Source: RGEC01 sp964475595 (GTDB lineage Bacteria; Bacteroidota; Bacteroidia; NS11-12g; UBA955). Taken from it: a stretch of 64,000 nt of DNA. Positions 9,254 to 18,036 of this stretch are shown here, in pieces (the first letter of the stretch is position 1; each line of letters starts with the position of its first letter). The translations under genes were made by a program, and so were the position numbers. The notes under the pieces are model-generated. The model saw only the letters and a program-made list of their open reading frames with translations. It was not told where the DNA came from and made no database searches. The stretch is from assembly GCA_964475595.1 (NCBI GenBank), contig CAYYXG010000002.1, positions 124,001 through 188,000 of the forward strand, read 5' to 3'.

Positions 9254-10255
9254 ATGAAAAGGGCACTTTTTTCTTTAATGATTTTTACCTCGCTTGCACT
9301 GGTGTTCTGTTTGCCGTCATGCACGGGAACCGGCGATGGTCAGGATGATACCACTGAAACCGGACTTTCCGTTATTCCCGAGAAATATCCCGAATTTTCT
9401 GAAGATTCGGCCTATGTTTTCATTCAAAAACAGGTAGATTTTGGATATCGTATACCCGGCACACAGGCCCACGCTCGTTGCGCAGACTGGCTGTATGCCA
9501 AATTAAAGATGTATTGTGATACCGTTTATTTTCAGAAAGCCACCGCAGTTACCTGGGATAAGAAGACCATTCCGGTATATAATATTGTCGGAGTTTTTAA
9601 TCCCCAAGCTGTTCAGCGCGGTGTTTGGGCCTCACATTGGGATTCTCGTCCCTGGGCTGATAACGATACCACACGAAAAGAAGAACCGATTGCAGCGGCA
9701 AACGACGGCGCCAGTGGGGTAGGAGTGCTTCTCGAACTGGCCCGGAATCTCAAAAAGAATCCGCCTTCTTACGGCATCGACATTGTGTTTTTTGATGCTG
9801 AAGACTACGGCAAAAGCGAATACGAAAATTCGTATTGCCTGGGTAGTCAGTATTGGGCTGAAAATCCTCATATTCCTAAATACCGGGCACAATTTGGGGT
9901 GTTACTGGACATGGTCGGCGGAAAGGATGCCGTTTTTGGCCGCGAAGCCCTGAGCATGCAACAAGCGGGCTGGGTAATGAATCATACATGGGCTATTGCA
10001 GAAGAATTGGGTTTTGGCAGCACATTTAACAATATTACGGTTCCGCCAATCACCGACGATCACCATTACGTGTTTCAGGGTAGCCAGATTCCCATGATTG
10101 ATATTATACAGCACGATCCGTCCAGAAACACTTTTGCGCATTATTGGCACACCCATGCTGATGATATGGACGCAGTGAGCAAGGAAACCCTGCTAAAAGT
10201 GGGTAAAACCATGTCTGCGCTGATGTTTAACCCTCCTATTCAAATTCAGCCATGA
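9254..10255 (+). CDS. M28-family glutaminyl-peptide cyclotransferase-like lipoprotein
   Basis: Lipoprotein of 333 residues with lipobox LPSC (Cys23). The M28 catalytic set is intact and of the glutaminyl-cyclase type known from Bacteroidota: HWDSRPWAD at 128-136, Asp151 in NDGASG, the pair Glu183-Asp184 in FFDAED, Asp219, and His301 in HTHADD. Such enzymes turn an N-terminal Gln exposed by signal peptidase I into pyroglutamate. This fits the many Ala/Gly-Gln cleavage sites elsewhere in the window. An aminopeptidase role is the alternative. The stop codon overlaps the bshB1 start (ATGA). Confidence 0.85.
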   Translation: MKRALFSLMIFTSLALVFCLPSCTGTGDGQDDTTETGLSVIPEKYPEFSEDSAYVFIQKQVDFGYRIPGTQAHARCADWLYAKLKMYCDTVYFQKATAVTWDKKTIPVYNIVGVFNPQAVQRGVWASHWDSRPWADNDTTRKEEPIAAANDGASGVGVLLELARNLKKNPPSYGIDIVFFDAEDYGKSEYENSYCLGSQYWAENPHIPKYRAQFGVLLDMVGGKDAVFGREALSMQQAGWVMNHTWAIAEELGFGSTFNNITVPPITDDHHYVFQGSQIPMIDIIQHDPSRNTFAHYWHTHADDMDAVSKETLLKVGKTMSALMFNPPIQIQP

Positions 10256-10965
10256 TGGATATTCTGGCCTTTGGGGCTCACCCGGACGACGTGGAATTGG
10301 CCGCCTCCGGAACCCTCATTCACCATATAAAAATGGGGGCAAAAGTGGCCATTGTAGATTTAACAGCCGGAGAATTGGGTACGCGTGGAAATGCCGAAAT
10401 CCGTGCCTCGGAGGCAGAGCAAAGCCGCATTATTATGGGGGTTCAACACCGTATGAATCTTCAGCTTAGGGATGGTTTTTTTGAAAACGATGAACCGGCA
10501 TTGCTGAAGGTGGTGGCAGCCATACGCCGCTTTTGTCCCAGGGTGGTTATGGCGAATGCCGTAGCAGACCGTCACCCCGATCATGGCCGCGCCGCCGCAT
10601 TGGTAGCGCGTGCCTGTTTTTTGTCAGGATTGCCCAAAGTTATTACCCGTTTTGAGGGTGCCGAACAGTCCGCATGGAGACCCGAATCGGTGTATCACTA
10701 CATTCAGGACCGTTACATAAAACCGGATTTGGTAGTGGATATTACGGATAGTTTCTCGCAAAAAATGGAGGCCATCCGTGCCTTTTCATCTCAATTTTAC
10801 ACAGCGGGAGACGAGGGTCCTCAAACACCGATCAGCTCTGCAGAATTTTTACATTTCATTGAAGGCCGGGCAAGGGAATTTGGTCGAAGTATCGGCGTGG
10901 AATTTGGAGAAGGATTTACCGTGGAAAGGCCAATGGGGATAAGCAATTTATTGGACATTCAATAA
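10252..10965 (+). CDS. bshB1: Bacillithiol biosynthesis deacetylase BshB1
   Basis: LmbE/PIG-L family zinc deacetylase of 237 residues that removes the acetyl group from GlcNAc-malate in bacillithiol synthesis. The zinc motif AHPDD is at residues 9-13, followed by TAGELGTRG and the HPDHGRAA His motif near residue 105. BshB1-type proteins are common in Bacteroidota. The start overlaps the cyclotransferase stop codon by 4 bp; two ATGs in tandem (10252 and 10255) are both possible. bshA and bshC are not in the window. Confidence 0.92.
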   Translation: MMDILAFGAHPDDVELAASGTLIHHIKMGAKVAIVDLTAGELGTRGNAEIRASEAEQSRIIMGVQHRMNLQLRDGFFENDEPALLKVVAAIRRFCPRVVMANAVADRHPDHGRAAALVARACFLSGLPKVITRFEGAEQSAWRPESVYHYIQDRYIKPDLVVDITDSFSQKMEAIRAFSSQFYTAGDEGPQTPISSAEFLHFIEGRAREFGRSIGVEFGEGFTVERPMGISNLLDIQ

Positions 10966-10995
10966 AATTAGCAACAATTGCGTTATGGTTTTTAA

Positions 10996-12357
10996 TTGAA
11001 AAATACAAAATCCATAGCGTTGTTGTCGGTTGCTTTGCTGATTTCTGCACTCCAGGCGCAGAAGGTAAGCATTGACTGGCTGATGACCCTAAAGCCCGTT
11101 GGCATAGGCACTCAAAAGGTGATACCTTACCCTGGTATGATTTATCTCCCAATGCCCTTTTCTTCCCCCGTATTCAAAGATGTGTCTCAGTTGAATGATA
11201 TTCCGTCACCCGACCGAATTCATTCCGTAGCGCTCGTTTATACGCGGTTTAGAGAGGTAGATACATTCAATCAACCCAAATTGAATTTTTATCGTTTTCA
11301 AAACCTCAAGAAGGTGTATCCTGCTGTGTTTGAAGATACTTCCATACAATGGAAAATTATGGAGCAGCGACAGGCCACCGAAAAGGAAGATGCCATGAAA
11401 TGCTTCCATGGTTTTATTATTCTGCTGAAAAATGAACCACCCAAAATACTGATAGAAAAAGAGTTGTCTATGATGAAATCGGTGATTGACAGCTATCACG
11501 ACAGTTTGACCTGGATACCGGAAAAAATTGATTGGAAGGTGAAGCGGGTGAAAGTAGAAACGGGTTATTATTTACCGGTGAATAAAAAGAAACGTAAGCA
11601 AGGCATGCGTTATAGCAGCAGCTTTTTGGGGATGCGGGAAAAAGAATACCGCACCAGAAAAGACAGCACCATACGCAAGAAAACAGGGGGTTATTATGCC
11701 AAAAAAGGATTTTTTGATACCACCATTTTTAAGGATGTGGATGAATACAACTTCCTCATTTCACGACGTTGGAGTAAAAAAATGGCAGTTGTGGCAGATG
11801 TTACGGGGAGTATGAGCCCTTACAGCACCCAGGTGATGCTTTGGCTGAAAAATCGGCCTGAAATTCTACAAGATGGCAGGTTTGTGTTTTTTAATGATGG
11901 CGATGCCAAACCCGATATGCTGAAAAAAATTGGCAGCACCGGAGGAATTCATTTTGCTGCCTCCACCCATTACGATTCGGTGTATATGGCTATGAACCGC
12001 GCCATGCGTGCAGGCACAGGCGGCGACATTCCCGAAAACAACATTGAAGCGGTGTTGGAAACCCTCAAACACTGGCCTGATACAGACACAATTTTGCTGA
12101 TTGCCGATAATGAAGCTTCCGTAAAAGACATAAGTTTGCTCAAAAATGTGAAAAAGCCGGTGAGTGTAATGCTTTGTGGAGCCACCGAAAAAATTCACAA
12201 ACATTATATTGAAATTACCCGGGTAACAGGCGGTCGTTTGTTTGTACTGAGCACCGAACTGGCAGAAATGAAAAAATGGCAGACGGGAACCGAAGTAAAG
12301 ATCCGAGGTAAAAAGTTTGAATACAAAAACGGAGAGCTGGTCAGGAAAAGAACCTGA
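10996..12357 (+). CDS. Secreted von Willebrand factor A-like protein
   Basis: Exported protein of 453 residues with signal peptide ending LQAQ. The start is a TTG; an in-frame stop lies at 10993, so no upstream start is possible. Residues ~80-260 are unassigned and basic, followed by a vWA-like domain from ~262: the MIDAS-type motif DVTGSMS at 268-274, a GTGGD segment that could supply the Thr ligand, and LLIADNE. It probably binds a divalent metal and a protein partner in the periplasm or outer membrane. No partner AAA ATPase is nearby. Its 3' end overlaps the convergent scoB gene by 17 bp. Confidence 0.75.
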   Translation: MKNTKSIALLSVALLISALQAQKVSIDWLMTLKPVGIGTQKVIPYPGMIYLPMPFSSPVFKDVSQLNDIPSPDRIHSVALVYTRFREVDTFNQPKLNFYRFQNLKKVYPAVFEDTSIQWKIMEQRQATEKEDAMKCFHGFIILLKNEPPKILIEKELSMMKSVIDSYHDSLTWIPEKIDWKVKRVKVETGYYLPVNKKKRKQGMRYSSSFLGMREKEYRTRKDSTIRKKTGGYYAKKGFFDTTIFKDVDEYNFLISRRWSKKMAVVADVTGSMSPYSTQVMLWLKNRPEILQDGRFVFFNDGDAKPDMLKKIGSTGGIHFAASTHYDSVYMAMNRAMRAGTGGDIPENNIEAVLETLKHWPDTDTILLIADNEASVKDISLLKNVKKPVSVMLCGATEKIHKHYIEITRVTGGRLFVLSTELAEMKKWQTGTEVKIRGKKFEYKNGELVRKRT

Positions 12358-13000
12358 TGGTTTTGATGTCGCCCTCAATTACCAGACGGCCCAGTGTTTT
12401 CGCTCTCACTTCTTCAATCGTCACATCTTCGGCAATTTCCCGAAGTTCAAAACCTCTTTCGGTAATGTCAAACACGCCCAGTTCGGTCACTACTTTTTTC
12501 ACGCAGTTCAACCCAGTGATGGGCAGGGTGCAGGCAGGGAGCAATTTGCTTTCGCCGGCCTTATTGGTATGTTGCATGGCCACGATGATATTCTTGGCCG
12601 AAGCCACCAGATCCATGGCACCTCCCATTCCTTTCACCATTTTGCCCGGAATTTTCCAATTGGCAATGTCGCCGGTGTCGCTCACTTCCATGGCACCCAG
12701 CACCGTTAAATCTACCTTGCCGGCCCTGATCATACCGAATGAGGTGGCGCCATCAAAGAAACTGGCACCTTTGGCGGTGGTTATGGTTTGTTTACCTGCA
12801 TTAATTAAATCCGGATCTTCATCGCCTTCAAAGGGGAATGGACCCATGCCCAGCAAGCCATTTTCGCTTTGTAATACCACTTCAACACCCTCCGGAATGT
12901 AATTGGCCACCAATGTAGGAATGCCAATTCCCAGGTTTACGTAGTATCCGTCTTGCAGTTCCTGCGCTATGCGCTTCGCGATTCCGTACTTATCCAGCAT
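12341..13000 (-). CDS. scoB: 3-oxoacid CoA-transferase subunit B
   Basis: Beta subunit (219 residues) of succinyl-CoA:3-ketoacid CoA transferase, which moves CoA between succinyl-CoA and acetoacetate or a similar acid. The catalytic Glu is in SENGLLG (Glu46), the residue that forms the glutamyl-CoA thioester. GMGGAMDL and the C-terminal TERGFEL are also typical. The alpha subunit is usually adjacent but is not seen on either side; the upstream gene is the cytochrome. The start codon follows a GAATTTTGC sequence resembling a weak -7 box. Confidence 0.93.
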   Translation of the reverse strand: MLDKYGIAKRIAQELQDGYYVNLGIGIPTLVANYIPEGVEVVLQSENGLLGMGPFPFEGDEDPDLINAGKQTITTAKGASFFDGATSFGMIRAGKVDLTVLGAMEVSDTGDIANWKIPGKMVKGMGGAMDLVASAKNIIVAMQHTNKAGESKLLPACTLPITGLNCVKKVVTELGVFDITERGFELREIAEDVTIEEVRAKTLGRLVIEGDIKTIRFFS

Positions 13001-13047
13001 ATAATTTGCAAAATTCCGAAAAAAATGTGAAAGCCGTATGCGCTATA

Positions 13048-14973
13048 TCACAACCTTTCCAGTATTTCTTTGGCCTTGCGGTTGTTGGGTTGTATTCGCA
13101 GGGCTTCCTTCAATTGGGATTGTGCCTGTACATTGTCACCGATTGAAAGATAGATTTCCGCCAGATAGAGTCTTGCATTCTCGTTATCTGGGTATAATGA
13201 TACCGTTTTCTTTAAATGAGCCAGCGCCTTTCCATTATTGCCGCTCAGCCACTCAGCCACACCCAAATTAAGCAGCGTGAGTTCGTGTTTTCCCTGCTGC
13301 TTTAAGGTTTTTGACAACAAATCTATCGCCTCGGTGTAGCGTTTGGTGCGTATGAAAGCATTGCCCAATTCTGCGGTAAAATCGGCTTGCAGGGGCATTT
13401 TTTCTACCGCTAAACGCAACCATTCAACAGCACGGTCTGTTTTTTCAATTTTGTCAAACGCTTTGCCAACGCGGTATGCTGTCCATGCAGAAATATCAGT
13501 GGTGTTGAGTTTATCTGACAAAGCGACCATTTGATTCCATTGGCCATGCGCGTAGTGATAGTGAATTTCTTGCTCCAGTGTGCCTTTGTCCAGTAAAGTC
13601 TGTGCATTTTTCAGATGCACCGGGTTGGCATCGAATTTTTCAAACCAGGTGAGGTATGCCTGCAGCTGCATGCTTGGCTTTGGGGCAGGCTGATTAACGG
13701 AATATAAACCCACCGGATTGCCCAATGCCATTGGTTTTGGTGTCCCCAGTGGTTTGCGTATGTAATGATCGTGTACCGTGACGTGAGGGATATCCGCAGT
13801 GCCACTTTTGGGCATGTGACATCCCACACAGTTGTTTTTTAGCTTTAGCAATTCCGCTTTGGGGGCTTTGCAATGCTTATTGGAGGCATTTCCACCACTG
13901 CTGTGGCAATTGTTACAGGCCTTATTAAAAAGGTCTGTATTGGTTTTTCTCACGCTCACATGAGGGTTGTGACAGGTTATACAGGTAAGGTTTAGTTTGT
14001 TTGAGACCTTGTTTGAAACCTGGAAACACTTGCTCATTTGCAGTCTTTCGGCGTGACCGGCCATGTAGAACGCTTTTCCTCCTTCATGTATGGGCATGTA
14101 AATTTCAAATACGCTATCTAGATGCATGCCCGGCCTGAAATCGGTAAATTTCTTTCCGGGTTTTAATACATTATTTCCCTGAAGATGGCAACGCTGGCAG
14201 ATATCTACCTGCAGTTTCCATGGCAATCTGGCGGGATTTACAATGGTTCGGTCAGCGGTTTTGGCAACATCCACTATATTGCCTTTGCGTTTTTCAGCCA
14301 CGTGTAATTCCCCGGGACCGTGACAGCGCTCACAATCAATTCCGGCAGGCATTCTGTTGAATTTATTGATGCTTCCTTCTTCCACTTTGGGCATTCCATT
14401 ATGACAACTCATGCATTCCACATCTATTTTGCGTGAAAAGCCGGTATTAGTCGTTTCGTAGCCCGGGGGCAGATCCCATTTGCCTGATTGCGTGTAGAAG
14501 GTGAGGGGGGCCTGATACAAGTAATCGCCATCTTGCCAGAAATGGCTGTTGGTATGGTGTCCGCTGCCTACGATATGGGTGATTTGCTCGGTTCGACTGT
14601 GTATGGTATCGCCATTTTTTAGCCGGAACTCTTTGATAAAATACTTGCCATTGATACTGTATGGCAGATAGTATAAATCCTTTTTCGTATCGTAAATGGC
14701 TTTTATGTTATTCCAAACAGCTTTGGTTTTGGACTCAGTAGCAAGGCCAAAGCTACTTCCCATGCCAGTTTCAACGAAAGAATGATAATGGTCTGCGTGA
14801 CACTGTTTGCAGGTTTCAATTCCCACATAATCCACCGTGTCTTGCAAATTCAAGAAATATGTTGTATCTTTATGTGTTGTTTTGTCGTTGTCACCACATG
14901 TGGTGAATGTGGCCGTGAGGGTAAATCCACACAGTAAGAGCCAGACAAGGGGAATGAATTTTCTGCCGACCAC
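13048..14973 (-). CDS. Seven-haem c-type cytochrome with C-terminal TPR repeats
   Basis: Exported protein of 641 residues. Seven CxxCH haem-binding motifs start at residues 55, 187, 214, 259, 331, 353 and 382. Residues ~480-641 form about four tetratricopeptide repeats. The N-terminus has a hydrophobic segment followed by TTC at 24-26, so a lipoprotein anchor is likely. The arrangement matches the cytochrome c554-like multihaem plus TPR family, for which no enzyme activity is firmly known. Electron transfer in the periplasm with a protein partner held by the TPRs is the likely role. It is downstream of the rhodanese and a secreted unknown. Confidence 0.85.
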   Translation of the reverse strand: MVGRKFIPLVWLLLCGFTLTATFTTCGDNDKTTHKDTTYFLNLQDTVDYVGIETCKQCHADHYHSFVETGMGSSFGLATESKTKAVWNNIKAIYDTKKDLYYLPYSINGKYFIKEFRLKNGDTIHSRTEQITHIVGSGHHTNSHFWQDGDYLYQAPLTFYTQSGKWDLPPGYETTNTGFSRKIDVECMSCHNGMPKVEEGSINKFNRMPAGIDCERCHGPGELHVAEKRKGNIVDVAKTADRTIVNPARLPWKLQVDICQRCHLQGNNVLKPGKKFTDFRPGMHLDSVFEIYMPIHEGGKAFYMAGHAERLQMSKCFQVSNKVSNKLNLTCITCHNPHVSVRKTNTDLFNKACNNCHSSGGNASNKHCKAPKAELLKLKNNCVGCHMPKSGTADIPHVTVHDHYIRKPLGTPKPMALGNPVGLYSVNQPAPKPSMQLQAYLTWFEKFDANPVHLKNAQTLLDKGTLEQEIHYHYAHGQWNQMVALSDKLNTTDISAWTAYRVGKAFDKIEKTDRAVEWLRLAVEKMPLQADFTAELGNAFIRTKRYTEAIDLLSKTLKQQGKHELTLLNLGVAEWLSGNNGKALAHLKKTVSLYPDNENARLYLAEIYLSIGDNVQAQSQLKEALRIQPNNRKAKEILERL

Positions 14974-14988
14974 TTTTTTTAGTTAAAA

Positions 14989-15750
14989 TCACCGGGGAAT
15001 ACCGGGTGGCTTGGTTTTGAGGGAAATCCATTTGTCTGGCTGTACCTGACCATTTGGCTGCAATCGGAAATCAGGTAATAACACCTCCTTTTGCTCATTG
15101 ATATAAGGGATCAAACTGCAGAAAAACTGCGGTGCATTAACATCATCACGGTTTTTTGGGTTCCACAATCCCGTAAAAATCACAGAAGGTTCTTGCAGCA
15201 GCACATTTCTGGGGATGGAAGCAATTTTATTGTCAACAGGGCGATACAGAAACATAATTTTGAAAACCCCAGCTGTGGTGCCGGCAAATTTGCCTGCAGT
15301 ATCTTCCGTAAGGGTGTAATTTCCTTCCACAAAGTAAATTTCCCACCCTGTTTTTACCAGAGAATCCATGGTTTGCATAGCCTGAGGCGTTGTATAGAAT
15401 GTGTCAACACATTCTTCCATTTGTATTCTGACTATGCTAATGATTTTGGGTTTGATCAGGAAACGGTTTTCAATGCCATAATGCCAGCTCCGGCCCTGCA
15501 ACAAATGGTGTTGGATGTTTCCACCGGTTTTGGCACCCGATATGATGAATTTCACCATTCCACACTGCGTATCAGCACCAAATCCGCCATAGAAAGTATC
15601 GGCCAGCCGCAAATAAATATCTTTGAAGTTGTCAGCCCCTATTACACCGGGATGGTTTTTTTCTTTTTTAAAATAAATAGAATCATTGCCGGTCTGCGCC
15701 AATAGCCATATTGGGACCAGGAAAACACATATGGCAATGCTTCTTACCAT
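14989..15750 (-). CDS. Secreted protein of unknown function
   Basis: A 253-residue protein with a signal peptide ending WLLAQ (cleavage before Gln). The mature part is a mixed alpha/beta sequence with no motif I recognise; it contains a few Cys residues but no CxxCH. The ATG at 15750 was chosen because it overlaps the rhodanese stop as ATGA and starts the signal peptide; the frame is open further upstream but that part overlaps rhodanese. Position between rhodanese and the multihaem cytochrome, 15 bp apart, suggests a shared operon. Confidence 0.7.
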   Translation of the reverse strand: MVRSIAICVFLVPIWLLAQTGNDSIYFKKEKNHPGVIGADNFKDIYLRLADTFYGGFGADTQCGMVKFIISGAKTGGNIQHHLLQGRSWHYGIENRFLIKPKIISIVRIQMEECVDTFYTTPQAMQTMDSLVKTGWEIYFVEGNYTLTEDTAGKFAGTTAGVFKIMFLYRPVDNKIASIPRNVLLQEPSVIFTGLWNPKNRDDVNAPQFFCSLIPYINEQKEVLLPDFRLQPNGQVQPDKWISLKTKPPGIPR

Positions 15751-16055
15751 CAACCTCCAAATTGTCTTTGCCAGTCGAGCATGCCCCCCAGCAAATTGCG
15801 CACTTTGGTAAAACCCTGTGATTCCATGAATGCTTTGGCGGTGGCACTGCGCGCTCCGCTCCGGCAATGCACCACAATCTCTTGTAATTTGTGTTCTTCC
15901 AAATCATCGATTTTCCCCGGCAATTCTGCCAAAGGAATCAGCGTAGCGCCAATGTTAAATTCTTCGTATTCCCAGGGCTCACGCACATCAATAATGAAGG
16001 GTGCGGTACCGTTGTCCATTCTTGTTTTTAATTCTATCGCGGTAATATCTTCCAT
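15750..16055 (-). CDS. Single-domain rhodanese-like protein
   Basis: A 101-residue cytoplasmic protein with one rhodanese domain. The active-site loop CRSGARS (catalytic Cys near residue 64) and the DVREPWEYEE motif near residue 24 are intact, so it can carry a persulfide. Such proteins pass sulfane sulfur or detoxify cyanide and sulfide; the substrate is unknown. It starts 1 bp after the T9SS cargo gene ends and overlaps the following secreted gene by one base. Confidence 0.92.
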   Translation of the reverse strand: MEDITAIELKTRMDNGTAPFIIDVREPWEYEEFNIGATLIPLAELPGKIDDLEEHKLQEIVVHCRSGARSATAKAFMESQGFTKVRNLLGGMLDWQRQFGG

Positions 16056-16056
16056 G

Positions 16057-17976
16057 TTATGGGCTTTTAATTAGTTTTTGGCTATGGGTTCTTCCATTTC
16101 GGTCAGTGCATTGAACCACATAAATTCCTTCTTTTAGATGCTGTATGTTGATTTCGGTTTGTGGGCCGTTTATCTCCATTACTTTTTGGCCGGATAATGC
16201 CATTACAACAATCTTTGTAACCTCATTCATACCTTCAATTCTGACAGAAATGGCTGCAGGGTTGGGTACTATTTTAAAGCTTGCAGTGGAGATGGTTTTT
16301 ACAGCCATTCGGTGATCAAGGGCAGACCCCATCAGCGGTCTAATCATGGGTACGCCTTTTACTGAAGCATCTGCATTCTCCCATTGTCCCAGCAAGTTGT
16401 AATATAAATTGGGGTTTTTTACGTTTTGGCGCTGATAGCGATAATTGTTATCGTAGCCCACATTTAACACAAATTTCTGGAACTGTATCCACCCAATGTA
16501 GTAACTGCCTTTATCCAGCAAAAGACTGGTGTCGAAATAGAAATAGTGAAATCCGTTCTGTGTGTCTTTGTAAACAGGCAATTCAAACGGCGTTTCATAA
16601 AGTAGCTCATCCTGATTGTCGGTAGCGCCAATTGGAGAGAGTTTCCGCCAGATACGAAACTTAAAATTTCGATTGCTTACATTTTCTACACTGTGGTTAA
16701 ACATCACCGCAAGCCCCCTGAAAGTGTCTTTTTTAAGCAGGTCAAATTTCATGGCAAATTGACCTTTGATATCGGGCAGAAATTCGTAGTTAAGACCAAA
16801 GCCACCTTCGGCAGTTCCATCATCCCAGGCATACCAGGGCGAGAATTCCTGACGGCTATGGTAAGTGTTGTTATTGCCAGCAGCATTGTAATTGTCGGGG
16901 GTGATGTCATCACTTTGTGGGGCAATTTTGTAAGTGAGTCTAAGGAAGGGATTTTCACCGGAAAGGGTATCCATTTTTACCTGTCCAAAGTTTTCGCCGT
17001 CTATACCGGGAGCAATATTTTTACTGCTAAGGGTGAAAGGTCTGAACAAAACCAGCGAATCATAGCGGTTGCGAATTTCCAGTTGAAAACGGGTTTGCAC
17101 GGTAACATTGCTGTTGAGGTTGCGGACATTGACACTGTGGCCGGGGAGGGTTTGCTCGGTAAAATTGTCCATGAAATGCCGGTAAGGCATGGTTGCGTAA
17201 TCTTTTAGCAAGGAAGGGGATGCAGATTGGATGGCCACATCGCGGATACCGGTATCAGCAGCACTTCGGTTTCTGTCCATGCGCACATAATCGATGTGCC
17301 AATGATTGAGATTCCCTGTCGCCTTAGTGAAGTTTACCCAACGGAACTGGAATGTTCCATGGAGAAATTCAGTTTGATAAGCCGGCACCATAACCTGCTG
17401 AAAAGCAACCATATATTTTCCGGTCTGATACCAAACGGGCTTCCATTCACCGGTTTTGTTTTTGAAGAAGAGAATGAGTGAATCTTCTGCTTCGGGAACA
17501 TCTCCGAGCCCGCCTGTTTGATAGAAGAAACTCAGGTAAACGCTGTCTGCAGGGGTGTAGTTTTTGGTGGTAATCGGTCCTGTTTTATAAAATTGCAGGT
17601 TTATTGGCTGACTTGTTAGACTATCTGCATAAACAAAGGTGTTTTTATTTAACAGGTCTTTCCACGGTTTCCCCGCCGGATTGAGATGATCAAAGGTGGC
17701 TACATTGTAATCCGGCTGATTGATGGGGAAGTTGTTGTTGATCCAAACCTGGTTGTCGGTCCATCGGTTGTAGGAGGGAAACCCTGTTTCTGCCGTAAAG
17801 TTATCAAAAAAAGGCAAGTCCAGCGTGTCTGTTATTTTGCTGAAATGCAAATTGGTAGCGGGTAAAACTACTGGACGTGAAGTTGTCTGTAGGGGAAATA
17901 TTTTAATGCCCTGTCCATGCAAAAGCATATTGCAGTTAAACAATATTATCGCAGCAAAGGCAATGTGTTTTTTCAT
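16057..17976 (-). CDS. Type IX secretion cargo protein with type A sorting domain
   Basis: A 639-residue secreted protein. The signal peptide ends LLHGQ. The body is beta-rich with repeated Trp/Asp motifs and no catalytic signature that I recognise. The last ~75 residues are a type A T9SS sorting domain: it opens with VPNPA, has the GIYVV strand, and ends with a Lys-rich KLIKSP. The protein should cross the outer membrane and be anchored to, or released from, the cell surface. I chose the ATG at 17976; a longer frame from 18027 lacks a signal peptide. The own promoter is at 18025-18032. Confidence 0.85.
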   Translation of the reverse strand: MKKHIAFAAIILFNCNMLLHGQGIKIFPLQTTSRPVVLPATNLHFSKITDTLDLPFFDNFTAETGFPSYNRWTDNQVWINNNFPINQPDYNVATFDHLNPAGKPWKDLLNKNTFVYADSLTSQPINLQFYKTGPITTKNYTPADSVYLSFFYQTGGLGDVPEAEDSLILFFKNKTGEWKPVWYQTGKYMVAFQQVMVPAYQTEFLHGTFQFRWVNFTKATGNLNHWHIDYVRMDRNRSAADTGIRDVAIQSASPSLLKDYATMPYRHFMDNFTEQTLPGHSVNVRNLNSNVTVQTRFQLEIRNRYDSLVLFRPFTLSSKNIAPGIDGENFGQVKMDTLSGENPFLRLTYKIAPQSDDITPDNYNAAGNNNTYHSRQEFSPWYAWDDGTAEGGFGLNYEFLPDIKGQFAMKFDLLKKDTFRGLAVMFNHSVENVSNRNFKFRIWRKLSPIGATDNQDELLYETPFELPVYKDTQNGFHYFYFDTSLLLDKGSYYIGWIQFQKFVLNVGYDNNYRYQRQNVKNPNLYYNLLGQWENADASVKGVPMIRPLMGSALDHRMAVKTISTASFKIVPNPAAISVRIEGMNEVTKIVVMALSGQKVMEINGPQTEINIQHLKEGIYVVQCTDRNGRTHSQKLIKSP

Positions 17977-18024
17977 CAATTTATAACCCCAATTAACAGG
18001 ATATGTAACCCTGTTATTGTAATG

Positions 18025-18032
18025 CAAAGGTA
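18025..18032 (-). promoter_or_regulatory. Promoter -7 box TACCTTTG for the T9SS cargo-rhodanese-cytochrome unit
   Basis: A perfect TAnnTTTG box on the minus strand, 48 bp before the ATG at 17976. The leader contains an inverted repeat AACAGG-N9-CCTGTT (17995-18015), a possible operator or hairpin. Confidence 0.55.
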
Positions 18033-18036
18033 AAAA

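Noticed and set aside
11866..12378. 170-codon minus-strand frame across the end of the vWA gene
   Set aside because: Antisense to the vWA domain; the composition (His, Phe, Cys rich) is typical of a shadow frame.
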